A stretch of 64,000 nucleotides of DNA from Betaproteobacteria bacterium (GTDB lineage: Bacteria > Pseudomonadota > Gammaproteobacteria > Burkholderiales > SHXO01): assembly GCA_025356655.1 (NCBI GenBank), contig JANXRW010000142.1:1-64000 (forward strand), in the 5' to 3' direction. The number at the start of each line of letters is the position of its first letter. Position 1 is the stretch's first letter. The notes below the pieces were generated by a model. The model had not been told where the DNA came from. It saw nothing but the letters and a program-made list of their open reading frames with translations, and made no database searches. A program made the translations under genes and the position numbers. Shown in pieces: positions 55,046 through 64,000 of this stretch.

Positions 55046-56539
55046 CTAGGAACCCAGGTAGCGTCGCTCGAGGTGGGCCTTGAGGTGGTTAGCGTTCAGC
55101 GTCTCCCCGCTCGCGCGACGCACGAGTTCGGGCGTTTCCCAGCGGCTGGCCTGCGACCAGATGTGGGCGTCCATCCATAGAAACACCGGAGCCAGGTCAC
55201 CAGCGGCGACCCGCTGATCCAGATCCGGAAGCTCCCGGCGCAGGGTTGCAAACCATTGCGCGGCGTAAAGCGCGCCCAGCGTGTAGCTCGGAAAGTAGCC
55301 GAAGGACCCGTCGGTCCAGTGCACGTCCTGGAGGCAGCCGTCGCGGTAGTTGCCGCGCGTGTCGAGTCCCAATAGCGTCCCCATGCGCTCATCCCACCAG
55401 CCGGGGATATCCTCCACCTCGATCATCCCTTCTATTAGGGCGCGCTCGATCTCGAAACGCAGCACCACGTGGGCGGGATAAGTCACCTCGTCGGCCTCGA
55501 CGCGGATGAAGCCACGACGCACCCGCGTGAGCAGGCGAAACAGATTGTCGGGGGCGAAGGCGGCCTGGTTTCCGAATTGCTCGCAAAGCAGAGGGGAGAG
55601 CAACCCGGCGAAGCCGCGGCTGCGCGCGAGCTGCATCTCGAAGGAGAGGCTTTGGCTCTCGTGGATGCCGAAAGAACGGGCCTGCCCCAGCGGCTGCCCT
55701 AACCAGGGGCGCGGCAGGTTTTGTTCATAGCGTGCGTGCCCCGTTTCGTGGATGGTTCCCATCAAACTCTGCAGGAAATCCTCCTCGCGATAGCGGGTGG
55801 TCATCCGCACGTCCTCCGGAACCCCGCCGGTAAAGGGATGCGCGCTCTCGTCGAGACGCCCCGCTTCGAAATCGAACCCCAGAAGCCGCATGAGCGCGTG
55901 CCCAACCGCGCGCTGCCCCGCCACGGGGAACGGCCCCTCGGGCATTAGCGGTGCCGGGCCCGCTTGGGTTGCCTCCACGCGGGAAGCTAAGTCAGGAAGC
56001 CACTCCCGCATCCCGCTGAAAATGGCCTCGATGTCCGCACTGCGCATGCCGGGTTCGAAGCGGTCCATGAGCGCGTCGTAGCGCCCGAGGCCTGTGTCAG
56101 CGGAGCGCAGTCGCGCCTCCTCGCGGGAGAGCCGCACCACCTCGCGGAAGTTGTCTAGGAAGCCGGCCCAGTCATTGGCCTTGCGCTGGCCCCGCCATGC
56201 GTGCTCGCAGCGTGCCCCGGCGAGCGACTTGGCCTGCACCAGGGCAGCTGGCAGGGCATTGGCGTCACGCCAGTCGCGCCACATCTCACGCAGGTTTGCC
56301 CGTTCGTCGTCGTCGAGCGACTCCTCGGCAGCAGCGCGAAGCCCGGGCTCGAGCCCGGCATCAGTGCGCAGGGCGTGGACGTGGGCGCTCAGTTCGGCTT
56401 CCGCCGCCGCCCTCGCCTCGTGCCCCTTGGGGGGCATCATGGCGTTGCGGTCCCAGCCCGTAATGGAACCCAGGTGCTGGAAGCGGTAGATCCGCAGGTG
56501 GGCTGCACAGATTTGGGTGTAGGCCGGTTTGGATTTCAT
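55046..56539 (-). CDS. M32 family carboxypeptidase
   Basis: MGTIHETGHARYEQNLP (HExxH-type region as HETGH); RVEADEVTYPAHVVLRFEIERALI; start MKSKPAYTQ. Confidence 0.95.
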   Translation of the reverse strand: MKSKPAYTQICAAHLRIYRFQHLGSITGWDRNAMMPPKGHEARAAAEAELSAHVHALRTDAGLEPGLRAAAEESLDDDERANLREMWRDWRDANALPAALVQAKSLAGARCEHAWRGQRKANDWAGFLDNFREVVRLSREEARLRSADTGLGRYDALMDRFEPGMRSADIEAIFSGMREWLPDLASRVEATQAGPAPLMPEGPFPVAGQRAVGHALMRLLGFDFEAGRLDESAHPFTGGVPEDVRMTTRYREEDFLQSLMGTIHETGHARYEQNLPRPWLGQPLGQARSFGIHESQSLSFEMQLARSRGFAGLLSPLLCEQFGNQAAFAPDNLFRLLTRVRRGFIRVEADEVTYPAHVVLRFEIERALIEGMIEVEDIPGWWDERMGTLLGLDTRGNYRDGCLQDVHWTDGSFGYFPSYTLGALYAAQWFATLRRELPDLDQRVAAGDLAPVFLWMDAHIWSQASRWETPELVRRASGETLNANHLKAHLERRYLGS

Positions 56540-56582
56540 GGCGGGGTTCCACGGGTTGGTGGCGGGATCAGCCAACTTCGCC

Positions 56583-57638
56583 TCAATCGATGCGGGCAAC
56601 CACCCGCCCTAGGATCGTGCCGGCCTTCAACTGGTCCAGGGTGGCACTGACCTCGGATAAGGGCCTCTGCTCGATGGGGATCGGCTTGAGCTTGCCCGTC
56701 CGCGCCAGGGCGACGACGTCCTTCAATTCGGCGACGGTGCCCACGTTGGAGCCGACGATGGTGAGCGCGCGCTGCACCACGGCTACTAGCGACAGGGGAA
56801 TCTCGCCGCCGTAGAGACCGACCAAAATCAGCTTGCCGCCCTTGCGCAGCACGTTGAAGGCCAAGCTCGCGGTAGCGGTGTTGTTTACCAGGTCGATGGC
56901 GCCATAGAGCGGTCCACCGGCCAGAGCGAGGACTTGCGCGGCGGCGTCCTCGGCCCGTCCATCCACCGTGGCCGCGGCTCCCGCCGCCCGCGCGGCGTCG
57001 AGCTTCTGCGGGTCGACGTCCAGCGCAAGGATGCGCTCGTGGCCAAAGGCGCGCAGCATGCCGATGGCCATCAGGCCGAGGCCGCCCGCCCCCAGGACCG
57101 CCACCCACTCCTCTCGGGGGATGGGCTTGAGGCGCGCCGCAGCGGAGTACGTGGTGAGCCCGGAGCAGGCCAGCGTGGCAGCCCAGGCCTGGTCAATGCC
57201 ACTGGCATCGACCAGGTAACGCGGATGCGGGATGAGGAGATAATCGGCGTAACCGCCCGCGCGCTGGATCCCGACCCAGCGCGGCGCCATGCAGTGGTTG
57301 TCCTGGCCCTCGATACAGCGGGCGCACTCACCGCAGCCTATCCACGGGCACACTAAACGGTCCTGGCCCAGCGGCACGTCCTCGGCCTCGGGGCCTGCCG
57401 CGATCACTGTGCCCACGGGCTCATGGCCGAGGGTCACCGGGGGTTTCATGCCGCGGTCAGACATATGGAAACGCTTGCCGCCACCTAGGTCGAAGTAACC
57501 GTCGCGGATGTGCACATCGCTGTGGCACACACCGCAATACTTGAGCTTGAGTAGTACCTCGGTACCTTGTGGTACCGGGGTATCCCGGTGATTCAGTTGT
57601 AACGGCTCTCCCCACTCGACCACGTCGTAACTCAGCAT
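56583..57638 (-). CDS. Zinc-dependent alcohol dehydrogenase
   Basis: CGVCHSDVHIRDG; GHEPVGTV; CGECARCIEGQDNHC; VLGAGGLGLMAI; start MLSYDVVEWG. Confidence 0.93.
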   Translation of the reverse strand: MLSYDVVEWGEPLQLNHRDTPVPQGTEVLLKLKYCGVCHSDVHIRDGYFDLGGGKRFHMSDRGMKPPVTLGHEPVGTVIAAGPEAEDVPLGQDRLVCPWIGCGECARCIEGQDNHCMAPRWVGIQRAGGYADYLLIPHPRYLVDASGIDQAWAATLACSGLTTYSAAARLKPIPREEWVAVLGAGGLGLMAIGMLRAFGHERILALDVDPQKLDAARAAGAAATVDGRAEDAAAQVLALAGGPLYGAIDLVNNTATASLAFNVLRKGGKLILVGLYGGEIPLSLVAVVQRALTIVGSNVGTVAELKDVVALARTGKLKPIPIEQRPLSEVSATLDQLKAGTILGRVVARID

Positions 57639-57719
57639 GACGCTTCTCCGGTTGCAATCGCACTGCCGCAATCTAGCACGGGGCCAAGGCCCATTCGGCC
57701 CGCGCCGCAGAACGGGGGC

Positions 57720-58391
57720 TCAGAGTTCCTGCCACTGGCCGCTGGCGGACCCCACCAGCGTCCGGCCCGGCCCCAGCACTAGGCCATCGCCCGGGTGGTC
57801 CCGGCGGCCGATGCGAAAGTGACGCGCCACCTGCGGGGTGAGATCAAGTTGGAAACCCACGAACCAACTGAGCTGCTCGCCCCGGGGCTGGGCACGACTG
57901 AGGCTCATGGGGTCGGGTTGCTCCTGGCCAGGCGGCAGAAGCGCGTGGGGCTGGCCTGGATCGAACACCGCGCATAACCCCGGACACAGGGGCAGGCGCA
58001 AGCCCAGACGAGGCAGCAGCAGGTCTCTGGGCGGGGAAGCCAGGCACCACACCCCGAGCATGACTTCGGCGAAAGCGTGCACGTCGTCGTGGTACGCCAC
58101 GGGGGCGCACACCAGCCAGTCGAAGGAGGTACGCAACGAGCGCTCGAGGCCCTGCTCGCGCAGCGCACGGCGCAGTGGCCGTTCACACAGGGCGGCGGGC
58201 GCCTCCCCGCGCAGGGTCGCGACCTCCCCGGAGGTGATTTCCAATTCTCCCCGCGCCTGCCGGGACTGCACGGCCTCTAGGGCCAGAAGAAGTTCCTCCG
58301 GCGGCCTCAAGCGCCAGTGGGACGCGTGTGCCGACAGGGTGCGGAATCCACCCAGTTCCTGCACAATCAAGACCTCCCGATCGGCGCTCAC
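57720..58391 (-). CDS. Uncharacterised protein coupled to mutY
   Basis: Intact 223 aa ORF overlapping the mutY stop by 4 nt; no family recognised. Confidence 0.65.
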   Translation of the reverse strand: MSADREVLIVQELGGFRTLSAHASHWRLRPPEELLLALEAVQSRQARGELEITSGEVATLRGEAPAALCERPLRRALREQGLERSLRTSFDWLVCAPVAYHDDVHAFAEVMLGVWCLASPPRDLLLPRLGLRLPLCPGLCAVFDPGQPHALLPPGQEQPDPMSLSRAQPRGEQLSWFVGFQLDLTPQVARHFRIGRRDHPGDGLVLGPGRTLVGSASGQWQEL

Positions 58392-59464
58392 TGCGCCCCC
58401 TGCGTGCGCTCCAGCCGAGCCAACAGGCGGCGTACCGGGGTCGGAACAGCGGCTCCGCCTGCTTGCGCCAGTTCCAACCAGAGTTGGCCCGGCTCGGCCA
58501 CGCGCTTCCCCGGCGCCGCCGCCACCACCACCACCACCGGGTGCAGTGTCAGGCGGAAGTGAGTGAATGCGTGTTCAATAGGCTCGAGGTCGCGGCGGGA
58601 ACTGAGCTCAAGCGCGTAGCGGCCAACTGCCGCCGGCTCCCAGTCTTCCATGGGCAGTTCCGGAAAGCACCACAGGCCTCCCCAAATGCCGGTGGAGGGA
58701 CGGCGCTCGAGCAGAACTTCATCGCCCCTCAGGGCGACCAGGAAGCGGGCCTCCCGCCGTGGGACAGTCCGCGGCGGGCGGGTGCCGGGATACCGATGCA
58801 CTTCGCCCTGGGCCAGGGCCAGACAGACGTCGGCCAGCGGGCAGCGGCTGCACTGGGGCCGGGTCCTGGTGCAAAGGGTCGACCCCAGGTCCATCAAGCC
58901 TTGAGTGTAAGTGCTCACATGTTCCAGAGGCAGATGTTGCTGTGCCAAATCCCACAGTTGGGTCTGCACGGCGGCCTTACCGGGGAATCCCGGCACCGCA
59001 AAGGCGCGTGCCAGCACGCGCTTGACGTTGCCGTCCAAGATTGCAGCCCGCGCGCCGAAGGCAAATACCGCGATGGCGGCGGCGGTGGATCGGCCGATTC
59101 CGGGAAGCGCAGCGATGGCTTCCGGCCGCGACGGAAATTTCCCGCCATGGCGGTCCATCACCCATCTCGCCGCGAGGCGCAAGTTGCGTCCTCGGGCGTA
59201 GTATCCCAGTCCAGCCCAGAGTTCCAGGACCTGGGTTTCCGAGGCCGCCGCCAGGGAAGCCAGATCCGGGAAGCGCTGAAGGAACCGTTCGTAGTAAGGA
59301 ATGACCGTCGCCACTTGCGTCTGCTGGAGCATGATCTCCGAGAGCCAGACCCGATAGGCGTCGCGGGTGCCTTGCCAGGGGAGACCGTGCCGACCCTCCG
59401 CCCGCTGCCAGCGGATGATCCGATCAGCGAAGGCGGGATCGGGACAACCTGCATCAGGCCGCAT
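58388..59464 (-). CDS. mutY: A/G-specific adenine glycosylase
   Basis: WLSEIMLQQTQVATVIPYYERF; LPGIGRSTAAAIAVFAFG; Fe-S cysteines CTRTRPQCSRCPLADVC; NUDIX-like C-terminus. Confidence 0.97.
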   Translation of the reverse strand: MRPDAGCPDPAFADRIIRWQRAEGRHGLPWQGTRDAYRVWLSEIMLQQTQVATVIPYYERFLQRFPDLASLAAASETQVLELWAGLGYYARGRNLRLAARWVMDRHGGKFPSRPEAIAALPGIGRSTAAAIAVFAFGARAAILDGNVKRVLARAFAVPGFPGKAAVQTQLWDLAQQHLPLEHVSTYTQGLMDLGSTLCTRTRPQCSRCPLADVCLALAQGEVHRYPGTRPPRTVPRREARFLVALRGDEVLLERRPSTGIWGGLWCFPELPMEDWEPAAVGRYALELSSRRDLEPIEHAFTHFRLTLHPVVVVVAAAPGKRVAEPGQLWLELAQAGGAAVPTPVRRLLARLERTQGAQ

Positions 59465-59475
59465 CGTCGGGCGCC

Positions 59476-60105
59476 TCAGAGCAGCCCCAAGGCGAGCAGG
59501 TCGGTGCGCAGTTGCTGCGCGCCGCGGAAATGGAGGCTGCGGAATCCTTGGACGCTGCCCGCCTCGACGTTGGAAAGGTTGTCGTCGATATAAACCGTGC
59601 GCGCAGGATCCAGCTGCAGGCGCTCGACGGTGAGCCGGAAGATCTGCGGATCCGGCTTGGCCAGCCCGACTTGGCCCGACACCACGATGTCCTCGAACCA
59701 ATCCAGAAACTCGTAGCGGGCCAGGGCTAGGGGGAATTTCTCGGCGGACCAGTTCGTCAGCGCCCCGAGGCGATGTCCGCGCTCACGCAGTTCGCGGAGC
59801 ACCTCAACTGTCTCGGCGATGGGACCGCCAAGCATCCACTCCCAGCCTTGGTCCCAGAGGGCGATGAGGCGCGCATGCTGCGGGAACTCGCGCTGCCGCT
59901 CCGCAACGGCCTGCGCAAAGGGCTTGCCGGCGTCCATTTCGTGGTTCCAGGACGTGGCACACACGTCGGTTAGGAACCGCTCCATGGCCGCCTCGTCCCC
60001 CCCGAAAAGCTTGCAGTAAAGGTAGCGGGGGTTCCAGTCGATGAGAACTCCACCGAGATCAAAGAGCAGTGTGTCGGGGGGGGGCACGCGCGAGGCGGGA
60101 AGCAT
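59476..60105 (-). CDS. HAD family hydrolase
   Basis: LLFDLGGVLIDWNPRYLY; GLAKPDPQIFRL; VYIDDNLSNVEAG. Confidence 0.94.
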   Translation of the reverse strand: MLPASRVPPPDTLLFDLGGVLIDWNPRYLYCKLFGGDEAAMERFLTDVCATSWNHEMDAGKPFAQAVAERQREFPQHARLIALWDQGWEWMLGGPIAETVEVLRELRERGHRLGALTNWSAEKFPLALARYEFLDWFEDIVVSGQVGLAKPDPQIFRLTVERLQLDPARTVYIDDNLSNVEAGSVQGFRSLHFRGAQQLRTDLLALGLL

Positions 60106-60246
60106 GGATGATGGCCGAGTCGAGAGATGGCCGCGATTCTACCCCTGAGCGCCTCGGCTGACTTCCCGCCCGACATCTCTATAAGATGTCGCCCTTCCAC
60201 TGCGTTAGCCGCTAACGGCCCGCTGCCACCACCGAATGAGAGATCC

Positions 60247-60618
60247 ATGAGCGCCACGACATTCTTGATGATCCTCACCGGAGTTCTACTCAATGCGGCT
60301 GCTCAATTGCTGCTCAAGGCCGGGACCAACAGCCTGGGCGTGCTCAGCCTCAACGGCCAGGCACTCATTCACACGGCGCTTCGTATTGGCCTAGAGCCCC
60401 ACATCATTGCCGGCCTGGGCTGCTATGTGATCAGCGTAGGCGTGTGGATCTTCGCACTCTCGCGCGTGGAGGTCAGCATGGCCTATCCGATGCTCTCCAT
60501 CGGATATGTGGTCAACGCGCTAGCGGCCTGGTACCTATTTGGGGAAGTCCTGTCCACACCGCGACTGCTTGGCATCGGCACCATCATCCTGGGGGTGTTT
60601 CTGGTTTCCCGCAGTTGA
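60247..60618 (+). CDS. EamA/SMR-like small membrane transporter
   Basis: Four TM segments; LLNAAAQLLLKAG; VSMAYPMLSIGYVVNALAAWYLFGE. Confidence 0.88.
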   Translation: MSATTFLMILTGVLLNAAAQLLLKAGTNSLGVLSLNGQALIHTALRIGLEPHIIAGLGCYVISVGVWIFALSRVEVSMAYPMLSIGYVVNALAAWYLFGEVLSTPRLLGIGTIILGVFLVSRS

Positions 60619-60938
60619 CCCCACCCCTGTGACGCAGGCTGCGCCCCACGGGATGCACCAGCGGTTACGCGCAGAAGGAAGTACGCCGAACCCTCCAGGG
60701 ATGCGCCTTGAGCTTGACCCGCTAGCCGCCCGATCCTCGATCCGGCAACCGCCTCCCCCCAGGCGTACGGTGGAAGCCATCTATGTCGCGCCGCTCGCTG
60801 CACCGCGAGCGCAGGCAGATCCACTTTGTCCCCCCGTGGCCGTGGATCGAGTGTGGTGTGCCGGTTGGCTAGCCTCGCCTCACCCCGCCCCCCCCAGGCA
60901 TCCCCCGCTGCTTTCGCCGCCATCCGAGGGAACGGCCA

Positions 60939-61339
60939 CTAATTTGCGCTCTTGGGATTTTCCTTGCTCCCGACGCCCGGGTTTGAGGCACTGCCGGACC
61001 CAGAGCTTGTCTGTGTTGGCGCACTCGAAGCACACATTTCGACAAGTAGCTTCTGCGGGTAATCGAAGCCAGCACCGGTATTAGCGTCTATAAGAAAACC
61101 AATGCCCCCACCAGCGATGATATTCCCCCAAACACCGCCGTTGGAACTCGACTTGAAAACGGCGACTGCAGGCCAGTACCCATCCCGTTCGCATCGAACG
61201 GTCAGGTCAGAGAATGCTTTTTGGATGACGGTCCAGCGCCCAGGCAGACAGCAGGTGGTAGAAATTGATGTCGGCCTGCGTAACACCACAGCCGTCCTCG
61301 CTCCACGCGCGTGGACATGGCTATGGTTCTTTGATCCTT
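60939..61339 (-). pseudogene. Remnant or fragment of a lipoprotein-like C-terminal domain
   Basis: TTCCLPGRWTVIQKAFSDLTVRCERDGYWPAVAVFKSSSNGGVWGNIIAGGGIGFLIDANTGAGFDYPQKLLVEM; open back to a stop near 61340 without ATG, signal peptide or N-terminal domain. Confidence 0.4.
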
Positions 61340-61363
61340 AGTCGGAAAGGCTCAGAGCTTCGG

Positions 61364-62368
61364 CTACGGCTGCGGCGCAGACTCCAGCAGGTGGGCGATA
61401 CGCTCGTCGGTTGGCGGGTGCGAACTCAGGTAAGACGCCGAACTACGCTCACGCGCTTGCATCGCACGTAGCACCCGCGCAAGACCGGCGGTGGACAGCC
61501 CGTTCGCGTGCAGGGTGGCGATGGCGTAGTCGTCGGCCTCTCGCTCGAAGTCCCGGGAATACTTCAGATCCAGCACCAGCGCCGGGAAACCCATGAGTAC
61601 CGTCGAGGTATCCCCCAGGAGCAGCCCCACCACCGCACCGACGGCCGTTGCCTGAATGAACGAGCGCAGCGCGTGGCGGCCCCTCAGGTGCCCCAACTCA
61701 TGGGCGAGCACTCCGAGCACGGCATCATCGGCGGGCGCGAGGGAAACGATCTCATCCGTGAGGATGATGTAACCCGACGGCAAGGTGAACGCGTTTGGCC
61801 CGTAACGGCTATGCCGGAACAGGAGCCGGTACGCCGGCCGCCCCCCGGGTGGCAGACGCAAGGCCGCGAGCGCGTTGGTGATGGCATCCTGCCGTTGCTG
61901 TGTGAGCGTACTGGCGGTGAACACGTGGCGGTCGAGCATCTCCAGCGTACCGGCTCCCAAACTGCGCTCGGCGCCCTGCGGCACCAGGCCCGCGGCCAAC
62001 CGGGCTGCGGCCGGGAGGCCGAAGAGATACCCAAGCGCCAGCCCAGCCACGAACAGCAGCCCAAAAAACAACGACCAGCTAGGCCTCCCCAGCACGCGCA
62101 GCCACGGGGCGTCGCGCGCACCTGCCCGGGCCAGGAGGCCAGCGAGCTCGGGCCCCTCCTCCACCTCCAACATGCCGCCGCCGGGCAGGCCGAGTCTGCG
62201 TGGCGCCGAGGGCGTGGGCTCGGGGATCTCCACGACGGACAGAGGAATGCGCAGTTCGGTCTCGCCCAAGATGCGCAGTGTGTCGCCCCGGCACTCCCAG
62301 CGCACGGCGTGGGCGCGCGAGGTGCGACCGTCGAAGAATCGCCCCTCGGCGCCCTGGGCATCGGTCAA
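61364..62368 (-). CDS. M48 family metalloprotease (probable TTG start overlapping the DUF898 stop)
   Basis: VLGVLAHELGHLRGRHALRSFIQATAVG; DFEREADDYAIATLHANGLS; SSHPPTDERIAHL. Confidence 0.93.
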   Translation of the reverse strand: MTDAQGAEGRFFDGRTSRAHAVRWECRGDTLRILGETELRIPLSVVEIPEPTPSAPRRLGLPGGGMLEVEEGPELAGLLARAGARDAPWLRVLGRPSWSLFFGLLFVAGLALGYLFGLPAAARLAAGLVPQGAERSLGAGTLEMLDRHVFTASTLTQQRQDAITNALAALRLPPGGRPAYRLLFRHSRYGPNAFTLPSGYIILTDEIVSLAPADDAVLGVLAHELGHLRGRHALRSFIQATAVGAVVGLLLGDTSTVLMGFPALVLDLKYSRDFEREADDYAIATLHANGLSTAGLARVLRAMQARERSSASYLSSHPPTDERIAHLLESAPQP

Positions 62369-63426
62369 AGCGAGAAATCCACGTCCAGCAGGTCCACCAC
62401 CTCGGATCCTAGGGCGTCGGCCTCCTGCTGCGCGCCGGCCAGGAAATCGTCCATGCCGCGCGCCATTTCCACCGTCACGCAGCCGAGCCGGTAGCGAAGG
62501 GAGCGAACCTTCGCGAAAGGCGTGAACAACCCCAGCGTGACGATGGTGAGCAGCGCATTGACCAGCATCAACCGGGTCATGGGCCAGGCCCGCACCTCGC
62601 TCTGGAAACGCGCCTCCTCGAGTAGGGTGCCGTTCCAGACCAAATTCTGTAGGCGGGATACCAGTAATGCACTGATGAACCAATAGCCGATAAGCGCAAC
62701 GGGGACTCCCAGCGCAAGGACCCCTGGCGCAGCGCTACCGAGTTGCCCCTGCGAGGCCACCACGAGGGCTGGCATTGCCAGTACGGCCAGCGACGCGCCA
62801 ATGACCAGCAAATAGGTCACATAGAACCCGCCCACGCTGGCCTCGAAGCGAAAGCGCGCCGCGCCGTAGCGCGCGTTTGCGTGCTGGTAGCGCTTGATCC
62901 GCTGGTGCACAAACGGCCCCAGGAGTAGAAGCGTCAGCGGCAGCAACAGGGGTAATCCCAGGAAGGTCCTGTAGGCCCCACCAAGGCTTCCGGCAAAGCC
63001 CAGGCGCAAGCCCCGGAAACGCGTGTTGTAGAGCTTGAACTGGAAGCTCTTCCAGATAAGCCAAGGTGCGGCCAGGGCAAAGGCCAGCATGGCGAGGACG
63101 GCGCCCGACGCCCCCAGATAGGCGCCCACCGCTTGATAGCCCGCCAGGAGCACCACGGCGATCACGCGCCCCTTTAGAATGGCCATGGGGCGACCGGTGT
63201 ATTCAAAACCGCTGTCCGCTAGACGTGTATTGGCATAAAGGTAGCGCAGGCGACGCACTTTGGCCCAGGGTGAGTAGATTCCCAGCGTGACGGCGATGAG
63301 TAGTAGGTTAGAGATCCAGATCGCGAAGTACTCGTGGCCGCTGCCCACGAAACTCAGCCTCAGCACACCGACGGACGTCACCCCCTGCGGATCACGCGGG
63401 AGTAGTTCTTCGGCAGATTCGGTCAT
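62365..63426 (-). CDS. DUF898 family membrane protein
   Basis: FVGSGHEYFAIWISNLLLIAVTLGIYSPWAKVRRLRYLYANTRL, repeated in the second half (GLFTPFAKVRSLRYRLG). Confidence 0.9.
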   Translation of the reverse strand: MTESAEELLPRDPQGVTSVGVLRLSFVGSGHEYFAIWISNLLLIAVTLGIYSPWAKVRRLRYLYANTRLADSGFEYTGRPMAILKGRVIAVVLLAGYQAVGAYLGASGAVLAMLAFALAAPWLIWKSFQFKLYNTRFRGLRLGFAGSLGGAYRTFLGLPLLLPLTLLLLGPFVHQRIKRYQHANARYGAARFRFEASVGGFYVTYLLVIGASLAVLAMPALVVASQGQLGSAAPGVLALGVPVALIGYWFISALLVSRLQNLVWNGTLLEEARFQSEVRAWPMTRLMLVNALLTIVTLGLFTPFAKVRSLRYRLGCVTVEMARGMDDFLAGAQQEADALGSEVVDLLDVDFSL

Positions 63427-63745
63427 GGTTTTAGCCCAGCTGGGACAGGTGGAAGGGACTCGACCGGCATGCTATCACCGCCCGTGCGAACGGCGCCACT
63501 TGCCGCTCGGTCGGGGCCTTGCCACCCCGGTTGGGTGCAGGGCAGCGGCGAGGCGCCCTGAGAAAATCGCGCAATCGGCTGGCAGGCAAATCACCCCTAC
63601 TCTAAGCAATTGTCAGCGACGATCTGCCAAACCACCTTCCCGACGAACCACCGGTACCGTCAAAGCGGATCAACCGAACCAGGGTTCGGACTCCGCGGAT
63701 TTACCTGGCCGGACATCTTCTGGGTATGCGTGTAGCTACGACTGG

Positions 63746-64000
63746 CTACGCAAGGGTCAATCCGAAGTAGCAGGCCGTCGCGCCTTCGGCGGTGAGATCC
63801 GCCGAGTGCAGTTCCTCCGGCACAGCAACCCCGCGCATCCATCCGCTCTGGACTTCTGCCAGCGCCATCGACCGCTGGGTGTCCTTGTCCCACTTGGGTT
63901 CGCGAAAACCCGGATTCCATCAACGCCGTCGGGAGGTCGCGGCCTCGATAGAGCACGCCGTAGCCCCGAGCCAGACATGGTGGGTGCCCTCACGGCCGAA
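63746..64000 (-). pseudogene. 3' part of an unidentified gene with apparent frameshift(s); truncated by the window edge
   Basis: VLYRGRDLPTALMESGF continues in another frame as REPKWDKDTQRSMALAEVQSGWMRGVAVPEELHSADLTAEGATACYFGLTLA*, joined at an AAAA tract at 63905-63908. Confidence 0.45.

Overview
GC-rich proteobacterial chromosome segment; the gene order and 16S 5' end look betaproteobacterial (taxon is inference). The left end holds the 5' part of a 16S rRNA gene on the minus strand, with a clear rRNA promoter and a boxA-like leader. Next come tyrS, an M23 peptidase, anmK/erpA, a bactofilin, argC, rpsI-rplM, a Do-like protease, tatABC, and a his operon (E-I-F-A-H-B-D-G, no hisC). Then murA-ibaG, an ABC-2 exporter and mlaBCDEF. 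The most distinctive part is ~24.0-43.3 kb. It is an MSHA-like type IV pilus/pseudopilus locus (MshM-like ATPase, MshL secretin, TPR protein, MshE, MshG, PilM/N-like, PilO-like, MshK-like, four prepilin-like genes). It is interleaved with a sigma-54 response regulator, a histidine kinase and a split ABC transporter. A near-consensus sigma-54 -24/-12 element lies directly upstream of the pilin pair. The right part carries a CPA2 antiporter, kdsD-kdsC-lptCAB-rpoN-hpf-ptsN-hprK-rapZ, ubiX, a LON-domain protein, an M32 carboxypeptidase, an alcohol dehydrogenase, mutY, a HAD hydrolase, an EamA-like protein, an M48 protease and a DUF898-like protein. Two apparent gene remnants or frameshifted genes lie near 61 kb and at the right edge. 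No CRISPR array, prophage or intact IS element was recognised. All family calls are by eye from the translated ORFs; no searches were run.
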